This document shows positions 9,777-18,151 of a stretch of 64,000 nucleotides of DNA, piece by piece. The stretch's first letter is position 1. Every line of letters starts with the position of its first letter. Made by a program: the position numbers and the translations under genes. A model generated the notes under the pieces. The model was given only the letters and a program-made list of their open reading frames with translations, made no database searches and was not told the origin of the DNA. The stretch covers positions 124,001 through 188,000 of the forward strand of contig JAHDEC010000004.1 of the NCBI GenBank assembly GCA_020629035.1, given 5' to 3'. This stretch comes from Saprospiraceae bacterium (GTDB lineage: Bacteria > Bacteroidota > Bacteroidia > Chitinophagales > Saprospiraceae).

Positions 9777-10044
9777 GCTTGCAATTTCTGTTTCAAAGTT
9801 CACTATATCCTTTGATGAAATAGTAAACAATGTATAAATCAAGAATAATGTAGTTTACTATTTGTAAAATATTGGCAGTCTTCCAAGCTGTTATCAAAAT
9901 GGATCGTTCTGATCTTTACTAATTGTTATTATTTACGATTGCTTAGGTAGGGTATTGTAGGTTTGACTTGTTTTATATAGGGTGATGTTAATCATCTTAT
10001 GCATTTAAATCCTACTAGATTGTATATGACAAAATGTAATTAAA

Positions 10045-11495
10045 ATGAAACGTTCTACTTCCATCCTCTTCTTTTTTATTGCTTCATGGAATATTTCTAT
10101 AGGTCAAAATCAAATCGGTGAAGACATTGATGGTCGTCAGGCATTGGACCTCTCTGGTAGAGCAGTAAAGATTTCTGCAGATGGCAATCGGGTGGCTATA
10201 GGTGGCACTTTGCAATTTACAATGGAAAACAAATTAGGTCATGTAAGAATCTTTGAACGGATAAATGATTCATGGGTTCAGATGGGTCAAGATATTGAAG
10301 GAAATTTAGAAGGTAATCAAGCAGCACGTTCTATTTCCATGGCACTGAATGGCCAAAGAATAGCCATCGGCGCACGATTAAATAGTGATGCTGGGAATGA
10401 AGCGGGCAAGGTCAGTGTGTATGATTGGGACGGAATCGAATGGATGCAAGTAGGCAATGATTTAAATGGTCAAATGGCTGGCGCACGATTTGGTTCTTCG
10501 ATATCCTTGTCAGCTGATGGAAAACGTATGAGTATAGGTAGTCCTCGTGAAAATGAATTAGAAGGCAGCGTAAGAGTATATGAATGGGACGGTGATGATT
10601 GGAATCAAATGGGTACTACAATGTGGGTAAAGCTATTTCCAGCCAATTGGGCATGTCTGTATCTTTGTCTTCAGATGGTCAATTAATGGCCGTTAGTGCT
10701 TCGGGCAATTTAATCGGTTATGTCCAAATGTTTGAGTGGGTGGATAATGAATGGCAACAGCTTGGTGAAGATATTCTAGGAGATGTGGAGGGTGATTTGT
10801 TTGGGCACGACATTGAACTTTCTTCAAGCGGAAATCAAATAATTATAGGTATTCCATTTTATAATCAGAGCACTGAAAAGGCTGGATTAGCTAGAGTTTA
10901 TCATTGGAATGGAATAAATTGGGAGCAAACTGGAAGTGATATTGAATGTCGCTTAGGTGAATTTAGTTTTGGCATCTGTGTTTCGATAGCTTCTGATGGA
11001 AATAGAATCGCTGTGGGGGTGCCTATAAATGAGGCAAATCTGTCCAATGCAGGCTTAATAAGAGTGTATGACTGGGATGGAGAATCATGGATACAGTTTG
11101 GACCAGATATTTATGGAGAAGCTGAATCTGATCAATCAGGGACTGATGTTTCATTAACATCAAATGGAAGCAAAGTCGCAATAGGTGCATGGCTCAATGA
11201 CTGTAATGGAATGAACGCCGGTCATACAAGAGTTTATGAATTACCCATGTTTACAAATACAACTTTAAATCTAAACTCAGGACGCATAATTTATCCAAAT
11301 CCTACAACTGGTATTATTCACTGCTTAGGGCTAGATGATGAGATAGTTCGAATATTAGATATTCATGGTCATTTGTGCAAAATAATAACACACCCAAAGC
11401 TTGGAATAGACTTAACTAATTTGAATCCAGGCTCTTATTTTTTATCATTCGAAAAAAATAACGAGCAGGTATTTTTAAAGGTGATAAAAATATAA
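10045..11495 (+). pseudogene. T9SS type A beta-propeller protein with one frameshift
   Basis: From ATG 10045 a signal peptide (MKRSTSILFFFIASWNISIG) is followed by repeats of about 50 residues with the pattern SADGNRVAIGG, then GHVRIFER, then WVQMGQDIEGN. The pattern is like FG-GAP or kelch-type propeller blades. Around 10600-10625 the frame shifts by one base. The first frame then ends at 10686, while a second frame continues the same repeat (MSVSLSSDGQLMAVSASG) to 11495. The C-terminus (GRIIYPNPTTGIIHCLGL to GSYFLSFEKNNEQVFLKVIKI) is a type A sorting domain. Joined, the product is about 480 residues. It may be a true frameshift mutation or an assembly error; everything else looks healthy. 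Confidence 0.75.
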
Positions 11496-11783
11496 TGGGC
11501 TTGCTTTCAATTTTGTAACTGATAATAAATGCTTGATCTTAAGGCTACAGAACTCTTCTAACAAATTATCATTTCACCCAGAAGTAATAAGATAAAAAGA
11601 ATGATTTGGCTGTTCCGTTTTCCCTAAAAAATTCCTCAAAAATCAATTTCCTGATTAAAATCACTCAAAATAGATTCCACAAGGGCTTGCCGATGTTCCT
11701 TCAGAAATCGGACATTGACTTGCCGATGTTCCTTCAGAAATCGGATATAAGGATCTCGCCCATGCTTTTTCTCTAACAATCTT
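11496..11783. other. Intergenic, entry to the repeat array
   Basis: No gene seen. From 11670 the sequence carries a copy of a block also found at 12005-12096 (see the repeat entry). A 64-codon open frame on the minus strand across 11636-11830 consists only of these repeats and is not a credible gene. Confidence 0.5.
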
Positions 11784-12096
11784 GCATAAAAAAAGACTGC
11801 ACTTTCATACAGTCTTTCTGGTGGTTCCACAAGGCCTGCCTTTGTGAACCTTTTAGTTAACTAGATTTTTTAAATGCATAAAAAATGACCACGCTTTCGG
11901 ACAGTCTTTACGTTGTTCCACAAGGCTTGCCTTTGTGAACCTATTATTTAACTAGATTTTTAAATGCATAAAAAAAAAACCGAACTTTCGTACGGTCTTT
12001 TAGTGGTTCCACAAGGGCTTGTCGATGTTCCTTCAGAAATCGGACATTGACTTGCCGATGTTCCGATGGAAATCGGACATAAGGATCTCGCCCATT
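11670..12096. repeat. Duplicated 92-bp block with ccgat...atcgg hairpins
   Basis: 11670-11763 and 12005-12096 are near-identical. Each begins with a tRNA-tail-like ttccacaagggctt. Each then holds two copies of the small palindrome ccgatgttccttcagaaatcgg (arms CCGAT and ATCGG; the last copy is changed inside the loop) and ends in ataaggatctcgcccat. The pair is offset by 335 bases and encloses array units 3 to 5, which indicates a segmental duplication inside the array. Confidence 0.7.
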
Positions 12097-12245
12097 CCTA
12101 TTTCATACTCTTATAATAAAAAAGACCACGCTTTTCAACGTAGTCTTAATGTGGTTCCATAAGGCCTGCCTTTGTGAACCTTCTTATTGCTAATAAACTT
12201 ATGAAGTATAACAAAAAAAGACCAAGCTTTCACTTGATCTTTTCG
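11784..12245 (-). repeat. Array of hairpins each joined to a tRNA 3'-end copy
   Basis: Five imperfect units are seen at 11784-11850, 11877-11941, 11968-12025, 12115-12180 and 12211-12262. The last is the real tRNA terminus with its terminator. On the plus strand each reads A-run, stem, loop containing cttt, stem, T-run, then tggttccacaagg. The last part is the complement of the tRNA acceptor and T-arm. Stem arms differ between units but stay paired (for example AAAGACTG with CAGTCTTT, and GACCAAG with CTTGATC). In three units the tail has become a near-palindrome, ggttccacaagg-cctgc-ctttgtgaacc. This looks like repeated copying of the tRNA terminator and 3' end. Confidence 0.75.
12211..12245 (-). 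terminator. Terminator of the CAT tRNA
   Basis: Immediately downstream of the tRNA on the minus strand, the arms AAGATCAAG and CTTGGTCTT form a stem around a short loop, followed by TTTTTTTGT. This is a standard intrinsic terminator. The A-run on the other side would let it act in both directions. Confidence 0.75.
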
Positions 12246-12319
12246 TGGTTCCACAAGGGCTCGAACCTTGGACCCTCTGATTATGAGTCAGATGCTCTAA
12301 CCAACTGAGCTATGGAACC
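12246..12319 (-). tRNA. tRNA with anticodon CAT (elongator Met, or Ile2)
   Basis: A 74-base cloverleaf starts GGTTCCATAGCTCAGTTGG. The acceptor GGTTCCA pairs with TGGAACC and the discriminator is A. The D-arm is AGCTCAG...AGAGCA. The anticodon stem and loop CTGACTCATAATCAG give CAT, and the T-arm is GGTTCGAGCCC-like. CCA is not encoded. A CAT anticodon can be elongator methionine or, with lysidine at C34, isoleucine AUA; the identity elements cannot be settled by eye. Copies of its 5' end (12372-12380) and 3' end (the array) flank it. Confidence 0.93.
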
Positions 12320-12429
12320 TTTTTTCCTTTACCTTCTTAGATGCTCAATCCTCGATCTTGCATCGGGAAGCTATGGAACCTTTTTCCTTGCTTCTTGGAT
12401 GCTCAATCCTCGATCTTGCATCGGAAAGC
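12311..12429 (-). repeat. Tandem duplication of the tRNA 5' end and leader
   Basis: 12311-12371 and 12372-12429 are near-identical copies. Each contains the first bases of the tRNA (GGTTCCATA on the minus strand) and about 50 bases of leader. The primary transcript would therefore carry an extra tRNA 5' stub upstream of the real tRNA. Confidence 0.8.
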
Positions 12430-12452
12430 AATAGAACGGTCTTTAAGGACTG

Positions 12453-12460
12453 CAAATCTA
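12453..12460 (-). promoter_or_regulatory. -7 element TAGATTTG, probable promoter of the tRNA
   Basis: An exact TAnnTTTG match on the minus strand, about 134 bases upstream of the tRNA 5' end. A TTTG lies 16 bases further upstream, slightly closer than the usual spacing. If used, the leader includes both copies of the duplicated 5' stub. Confidence 0.45.
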
Positions 12461-12532
12461 ACAACTTTTCTTACAACAAAAAAGCAGTTAGAGAAATTCT
12501 CCAACTGCCTTCATTATCCTGCTTTTGGAATG

Positions 12533-15500
12533 CTAGTGGATAATTACTTTTTTAGTCCATCGCGTACTTGATGTTTGTATCATAATTACATAAGCTCCTG
12601 CTAAAAGATCTTGCGTATTTATCACAAACTGACTCGTTTCTTCTCCTAAATACTCAGCATCATAAACTTGTCTTCCGCTCATATCAAATAAAACAATGTG
12701 GGCTGTTTCTATTGGCTTGTTAAGTAATACTTGCAAATCATTTCCTTGTTTTATTGGATTAGGACGAAGATCGATTTCAATATTCATTTCCTCTTTAACT
12801 TCGATCTCATCATTGGACTCCATCACTAATGCACCTCCTCCTGAAGTACATGCTTCTATTAACACATCATCTATATACACTTTATCTGCGTTTGAACTTG
12901 CATCACATCTAAATCTAAATCTTGTAGTAGAAGTAAATGAAATCCCAGTCACTTCAACTACTAAATTATAAACGACGTTGTTTACAAATTCGTCGCCCGC
13001 ATCCCACTCCTCGATTAGGGAATAGCTGCTTCCTCCATTGGTAGAAACTTCTAAGAAAAAGTCTTCGTTTGTTTCCATACTACTCGCCTGAAAACTGAAA
13101 CTTACTTGAGCTGTAGAATAGCCAGATAAATTTAAATTGTCTGTGTACATGGCAGAAGGAGCACCAGAATTATCTCTTATCCTTATACTATAAGTTCCTT
13201 CAGGCGAATAACTAGAATTTACTCTAGAACAATCCGATCCACCATCATTCCAATTACCCCAGCCTGACTCAAAATTAGCCGCATCGATGGTAATACACGG
13301 TGAACCAGTATTACAACTAGGAGCAGAATCGTCAGGTACACAAGCATCATTATCATCTATATCATCACCAATGCAATATCCATCATTATCATTATCCACG
13401 TAGATTCCTTCGCATACGCAATTAGCTTGATAAATATCGTTTATAGTACATACATCTCCATCATCACATGAGCTACCTATTAGGTTGTCATCCATATTCG
13501 GGCAAACATCATCAGCATCACAAACACCATCATTGTCGCTATCTTGGAAAACACCTCCATTACAATTACAATTAACATCATAGGTTTCTCCGGTAGTACA
13601 CGCATCTCCATCATCACATGGGTCTCCTATGGTTAAACAACCACAATCTGGTCCACTGTTGTCTGGGTTACATGCATCATTATCATCTGGGTCATTCCCA
13701 ACACAATAACCATCTCCATCGGCATCAGTATACACACCACCATTACAATTACAATCTGCATCGTATGTTTCCCCAAGGGTACACACATCACCATCATTAC
13801 ATGGATCTCCTTCAATAGCACAACCACAATTCGGTCCACTATCATCAGGATTACAGGCATCATTATCATCCGGGTCGTCGCCTACACAATAACCATCTCC
13901 GTCACCATCTGTATAAACCCCACCATTACAATTGCAATCTGAATCCAACGTTTCTCCCACTGTACAATCATCATTGTCATCACAAGGGTCTCCCATTTCT
14001 GCGCATCCTCCAGTGATGGTTATCGCACATTTATGGATATATATATCATCAAAAAATAATTGGTCAGCATTACTTGAAGCATCACATCTCAATCGTAATC
14101 TGGTAGTATTACTGAAGGCATATCCTGTGATATTTACTGATTCCTGGTAGTAGTTGTTGTTAGAAAAATCAGTGCCGCTTTTCCAACTTTCCACGATCGA
14201 ATAGCTTGATCCACCATTAACAGAGATTTCTAAAAAGAAATCTTCATTGGTTTCCATACTATATGGATAAAATGAAAACTCAATCATTATACTTTCAGCT
14301 GAAGCCATTGCTAGATTGTCCGTATACATAGAGGAGGCAGCCCCAGAATTATCGCGTAACCTAGCACTGTAACTACCGCTGCTAGAATTGCCACTTAATA
14401 CACGAGCACAATCCGATCCACCATCATTCCAGATATCCCAACCATTCTCAAATCCGTGATAATTGGTCAAATTACAATCTGAGTTACATGAAGGATCGCT
14501 AGCTACTGGAACACAAATATTGTTATCGTCTGGATCATCACCTACACAATAACCATCTTGATCATCATCTGTATAAATACCTACACAATCGCAATTAGCA
14601 TCAATAACATCACCCGTTGTACATGCATCACCATCGTCACATGCATTTCCTTCGGTTGTGCATCCATCATCGGCAGCACAAGCTGATAAACAACTTGCAT
14701 TGTATACTTCGTCTCTAATTTTATCACCTGGTTGAGGTCCAAAACCTAAATTAAAATCTATACCTACTCCTCCCACTAAATGGCAGTAACTCATAATCGT
14801 TCCTGCAGCTGGTAAGCCAGCATCACAACCTTCTGAATAACCAGCAGCCGGACCACAACCATCAATCGCTGTATTGTTGCCATTCCATGCACATGCATGT
14901 GTGTGCTTCGATCCTAAATTATGCCCTATCTCGTGGGTAAGTACCTCTATCGTCCATGAGTAAGTTGGGACTGTGTTATACGAGGAAGTAATTGCACTGT
15001 ACCCTATCCCATAGTAACTGTTACACAGCACGTCTACATAAGCAACTCCTCCACCGCCATTATAGCCAATTAAATGAGCTAAATCACCGTTGTAATTTCC
15101 GTTGATTTCATCTTGAAACTGGTTTAAATAACTAACGGTACTTGGACCAGTATATGGATCTACTGTATCCCAAATGACAAGCTCACTCAAATTAAAATCA
15201 ATCGACTCATTAGCATAAAGTGTACTAACCTGGTTAAAGGCCCCGGTTATATAGCTAGAGGTTGCTGAAATACTTCCAAAATCGTTATAGATATCGTAAT
15301 CTACTTCGATGTACATATTTACACAATTATTCTCGTCATAGACTACTTTTTCTTCAGCATTGCCAATGTAATGTTCGTCCGAATTTGTGTGACAATCATG
15401 CGTAGGCGGGTTCAATACTGCTGCCTTATCATACATGATGTAATCTTCTGAGTCATGATTCTTTACTATGCTCGTCTGAACCCCATCAATGATCACAAAA

Positions 15501-15958
15501 ACAAGCAGCTCATCTGCAAAAGTACTGACGGAAACTAATGAGTTTGGTTTTCCAGCAACGATACCATAATAATGATTTCCTTTATCAATTGTTGAATTTA
15601 AATCTCGACCAGTACCTGATAAGAATTGGGTATCTTCTTTAAAAATGTCATTTCTAATCAAGAGAAGCGTCTCGTCTTTAGAATGTATAGAAACATCTAA
15701 ACCAAAGTTGTTAGGATTGGATACATATAAGTTAGAAAGTGCAGTTGCATCAAGCGTTAACCAATCCACTTTGCTAAATCCTTCCACTCCAGCCGTCTTA
15801 AGATGGTTTTGCTGAAAGGGAGCAATCTTGGTTTTGATAGAAGAAAAACTGGATTGATGTTTTTCGTAAATAGTGTGTTGAGAGATTAAAAGGGACGTGG
15901 TAAGGCATATCGCCACCATCGTAAAAAGTAATTGTTTAAGTTTTGCCATTTGTGCCAA
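12533..15958 (-). CDS. Secreted M12B-like metalloprotease with TSP3-like repeats, T9SS type A
   Basis: A 1141-residue protein (or 1138 from the second in-frame ATG at 15949). Signal peptide: KLKQLLFTMVAICLTTSLL. Residues about 30-200 look like a propeptide. The zinc motif HEIGHNLGSKH at about 344-354 and the downstream Met-turn GTIMSYCH at about 385-392 place the catalytic domain with reprolysin/M12B-like metzincins. Then come acidic calcium-binding-type repeats (DGDGYCVGDDPDDNDAC) alternating with CDDGDACTTGETYD cysteine units. Two copies of a jelly-roll-like module (GGSDCxRV ... SxMYTDNL ... METNEDFFLE) lie at about 500-640 and 895-1030. The C-terminus (IDLRPNPIKQGNDLQVLL to WTKKVIIH) is a sorting domain. 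It is probably an extracellular endopeptidase; the substrate is unknown. Confidence 0.9.
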   Translation of the reverse strand: MAQMAKLKQLLFTMVAICLTTSLLISQHTIYEKHQSSFSSIKTKIAPFQQNHLKTAGVEGFSKVDWLTLDATALSNLYVSNPNNFGLDVSIHSKDETLLLIRNDIFKEDTQFLSGTGRDLNSTIDKGNHYYGIVAGKPNSLVSVSTFADELLVFVIIDGVQTSIVKNHDSEDYIMYDKAAVLNPPTHDCHTNSDEHYIGNAEEKVVYDENNCVNMYIEVDYDIYNDFGSISATSSYITGAFNQVSTLYANESIDFNLSELVIWDTVDPYTGPSTVSYLNQFQDEINGNYNGDLAHLIGYNGGGGVAYVDVLCNSYYGIGYSAITSSYNTVPTYSWTIEVLTHEIGHNLGSKHTHACAWNGNNTAIDGCGPAAGYSEGCDAGLPAAGTIMSYCHLVGGVGIDFNLGFGPQPGDKIRDEVYNASCLSACAADDGCTTEGNACDDGDACTTGDVIDANCDCVGIYTDDDQDGYCVGDDPDDNNICVPVASDPSCNSDCNLTNYHGFENGWDIWNDGGSDCARVLSGNSSSGSYSARLRDNSGAASSMYTDNLAMASAESIMIEFSFYPYSMETNEDFFLEISVNGGSSYSIVESWKSGTDFSNNNYYQESVNITGYAFSNTTRLRLRCDASSNADQLFFDDIYIHKCAITITGGCAEMGDPCDDNDDCTVGETLDSDCNCNGGVYTDGDGDGYCVGDDPDDNDACNPDDSGPNCGCAIEGDPCNDGDVCTLGETYDADCNCNGGVYTDADGDGYCVGNDPDDNDACNPDNSGPDCGCLTIGDPCDDGDACTTGETYDVNCNCNGGVFQDSDNDGVCDADDVCPNMDDNLIGSSCDDGDVCTINDIYQANCVCEGIYVDNDNDGYCIGDDIDDNDACVPDDSAPSCNTGSPCITIDAANFESGWGNWNDGGSDCSRVNSSYSPEGTYSIRIRDNSGAPSAMYTDNLNLSGYSTAQVSFSFQASSMETNEDFFLEVSTNGGSSYSLIEEWDAGDEFVNNVVYNLVVEVTGISFTSTTRFRFRCDASSNADKVYIDDVLIEACTSGGGALVMESNDEIEVKEEMNIEIDLRPNPIKQGNDLQVLLNKPIETAHIVLFDMSGRQVYDAEYLGEETSQFVINTQDLLAGAYVIMIQTSSTRWTKKVIIH

Positions 15959-16281
15959 TTGAATTTAAAGAATTAGTTTAATGAGGTCCAACCCATTAGG
16001 ACTAAGTGTTTAATTCAGGGCACTACAGTGTGAGCGTCTTAGTGTTTAATACGAGCATACACTTACGAAAAAACGTAAGTATTTACAGTGTTCAAATAAG
16101 AGCGTTACATCTCAGTGTTTAAAACAAGAGCATTACAGTCGGTGACTCAAAGTAACAGAAAAAAAATGGATTCTTAGTAGGGGTAAGCACCCATTTTAAC
16201 ATATAAGTTTAACCCTTATTTGTAAACAAGTCATTACCTACCAATTAAAAATTATATGTTTGTTATATAAATAAATCCGTC
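15959..16281. other. Intergenic region between divergent genes with short repeats
   Basis: 323 bases separate the metalloprotease (minus) and the transporter (plus). The metalloprotease-proximal half holds the AGTGTT repeat cluster and a 7-bp hairpin (separate entry). The transporter-proximal half is plain AT-rich sequence, in which I see no clear TAnnTTTG element. Confidence 0.5.
16005..16140. repeat. Four degenerate AGTGTTTAA...AGAGCaTTAC repeats with a hairpin
   Basis: Units begin at 16005, 16041, 16087 and 16114. The consensus is AGTGTTTAAaacaAGAGCaTTACa, about 26 bases, with irregular spacing. Between units 2 and 3 lies a perfect inverted repeat, ACTTACG-AAAAAA-CGTAAGT (16061-16080). 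The cluster sits just upstream of the metalloprotease start. It may be a regulator binding array or a decayed minisatellite. Confidence 0.55.
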
Positions 16282-17202
16282 TTGAAAAAAACTAAGGAAT
16301 TTTGGTATATTTTACTTTCCTTTTTCGCAATTTATATCATTTGGGGTTCAACTTATTTGGCAAACACCTGGGGAATAGCATCGTTTCCTCCTTTCATGTT
16401 TGCTTCGCTTAGATTTTCTATTGCTGGACTATTTATCATCATTTTTCTGCTGTTAAAAGGTGGTTTACGAGTAACCAAAGAGCAACTAAAAGAGACATTT
16501 TTAGCTGGATTTTTGTTTTTTGCTCTTGGAAATGGATTACTCGTATGGGGTCTGCAGTTTATAGAAAGTGGTATTGCCGCCCTTATTATTTCTCTCCAAC
16601 CACTAGTTATTGGTCTCATGCTTTGGCTTCTTTATAGGAAAGCACCTGGCTTTTTAAGTTGGATAGGGCTGGGTATTGGCTTAATCGGTATGGGCTTATT
16701 GGTTTGGCAAGATGGTTTTATTTCTAGTAGTAATTGGCTCATTGGTTTTGGAGCTATTTTAGTGGCTATGACTTCTTGGGCTTTCATTTCTATCCGGATT
16801 AATGATCGAGAAAAGCCAGATTCGATTATTAAAATAGCTGGTTTACAAATGGTTTTCGGTGGTATCTTATTAGCTATAATGAGTCTTGTTACTGGAGAAT
16901 TCCAACAATTCCAAATGAGCGATGTAAATAAAAAAGCACTTTATTCCTTAATTTATCTCATCTTTTTTGGGTCGATTATAGCTTTCTCTGCTTTTAATTA
17001 TCTCTTGGTTAAGGTGTCACCCATCAAAGTGTCTACCTCAGCCTATATTAATCCGATAGTCGCCTTGTTTTTAGGTTGGCATCTAAATGCCGAGCAGCTT
17101 AGTACTCAGTCCATTATTGCTACTGTCATACTCTTAACCAGTGTGTTTTTAATTAATGCGGATAAGTATAAGTCAAAAAAGAAAGCAGTTAAGCCTGCTT
17201 AG
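16282..17202 (+). CDS. EamA/DMT family transporter
   Basis: A 306-residue inner-membrane protein with about ten hydrophobic segments arranged as two EamA (DUF6) repeats of five. The first begins IYIIWGSTYLANTWGIASFPP, with the family motif P-x-x-x-A-x-x-R-F as FPPFMFASLRFSIAG. The second half carries INPIVALFLGWHLNAEQLS. The family exports metabolites such as amino acids; the substrate cannot be told. The only fitting start is a TTG at 16282 (TTGAAAAAAACT), giving MKKTKEFW. Its 3' end overlaps the convergent YpdA gene by 14 bases, so antisense interference is possible. Confidence 0.88.
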   Translation: MKKTKEFWYILLSFFAIYIIWGSTYLANTWGIASFPPFMFASLRFSIAGLFIIIFLLLKGGLRVTKEQLKETFLAGFLFFALGNGLLVWGLQFIESGIAALIISLQPLVIGLMLWLLYRKAPGFLSWIGLGIGLIGMGLLVWQDGFISSSNWLIGFGAILVAMTSWAFISIRINDREKPDSIIKIAGLQMVFGGILLAIMSLVTGEFQQFQMSDVNKKALYSLIYLIFFGSIIAFSAFNYLLVKVSPIKVSTSAYINPIVALFLGWHLNAEQLSTQSIIATVILLTSVFLINADKYKSKKKAVKPA

Positions 17203-18148
17203 CCTGAATCGAAGAAATAATTTTTTCTCCCTGCTCACGAGTGTTTTCTATAAAATACTTTGAAGTTAAATTACCGCCTAAAACTACTCCAGCTAAATAA
17301 ATGGAAGATACATTTGACTCTAAGGTGTCTGGATTAAAAGTAGGTATGTTTGTTTCTTTATCCAATGTAATGCCTATAGAAGATAAAAAATCATAATCAG
17401 GATGATAGCCAGTCATTGCTAACACATAATCATTAGGGATGGTAATGGTTTGATTATTTTGTTCAATGTCGATACTCGTTTCATTAATCTGTTTAATCTG
17501 AGCATTAAAGTATGCTTTAATGGAGCCTTCTTTTATACGATTTTCAATATTGGGCAAAATCCAATACTTTACTTTTTTATACAGAGTGGCACCGCGAATA
17601 ACCATGGTGACCTTAGCGCCTTTTTGCCAGGTTTCCAATGCTACATCACAAGCAGAATTAGCGGCTCCTACAATAGCGATATTCATCCCTATATATGGAT
17701 GGGCATCATCATAATAATGTTTTACTTTGGCTAAGTGCTCTCCAGGTACATCTAACATATTAGCTTGATCATAAAAACCTGTAGCAACAACTACATGTTT
17801 GGCCTTGTATGTTTTGTCTGAACTACGTATTTGCAGACCCTCATCAGTTTGACTTAGCTTTTTTACTTGCTGCTTATATTGAATATCGATCTGATAAAAC
17901 TCTACTAACCTTCGGTAGTATTCCAGTGCTTCCTTACGAGTAGGTTTATCTACGTGTGAAATAAAAGGTACTTCTCCTACTTCCAAATTTTTAGATGTAG
18001 AAAAAAAAGTCATGTTTGTAGGAAAATGGTAGATACTGTTAACCAGCACACCTTTCTCCAGCACCACATAGCTGAGACCTGCCTTTATAGCAGCAATAGC
18101 GCAATTTAAGCCAGAAGGACCAGCTCCAATAATTACAAGATCATACAT
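17189..18148 (-). CDS. ypdA: YpdA family bacillithiol disulfide reductase-like flavoprotein
   Basis: A 319-residue FAD/NAD(P)-dependent oxidoreductase. FAD site: IIGAGPSGLNCAIAA at about residues 6-20. NAD(P) site: AIVGAANSACDVALETW at about 175-190. Also present are VVATGFYDQANMLDVPGE and the C-terminal YLAGVVLGGNLTSKYFIE. These match the YpdA/Bdr group, which lacks the CxxC of thioredoxin reductase and reduces bacillithiol disulfide in Firmicutes and some Bacteroidota. No bacillithiol biosynthesis genes are in view, so the substrate is inferred. It lies 3 bases from the T9SS type B gene upstream (stop to start), so co-transcription is possible but functionally unlikely. Confidence 0.85.
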   Translation of the reverse strand: MYDLVIIGAGPSGLNCAIAAIKAGLSYVVLEKGVLVNSIYHFPTNMTFFSTSKNLEVGEVPFISHVDKPTRKEALEYYRRLVEFYQIDIQYKQQVKKLSQTDEGLQIRSSDKTYKAKHVVVATGFYDQANMLDVPGEHLAKVKHYYDDAHPYIGMNIAIVGAANSACDVALETWQKGAKVTMVIRGATLYKKVKYWILPNIENRIKEGSIKAYFNAQIKQINETSIDIEQNNQTITIPNDYVLAMTGYHPDYDFLSSIGITLDKETNIPTFNPDTLESNVSSIYLAGVVLGGNLTSKYFIENTREQGEKIISSIQAKQA

Positions 18149-18151
18149 CCC

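Noticed and set aside
11636-11830. 64-codon open frame on the minus strand
   Set aside because: It consists entirely of the repeated hairpin and tRNA-tail blocks; the peptide repeats FLKEHRQ for that reason.
11784-12262. Possible CRISPR array
   Set aside because: Repeat units are of variable sequence and spacing, stems covary, and the units match the adjacent tRNA and its terminator. There are no unique spacers and no cas genes.
12341-12571. Plus-strand open frames with repeated SSILHRKA-like peptide
   Set aside because: They read the duplicated tRNA leader and have no family resemblance.
13350-13990. Periodic repeats resembling a repeat array
   Set aside because: They are the coding repeats of calcium-binding and cysteine units within the metalloprotease; antisense frames there (histidine- or methionine-rich) are shadows.
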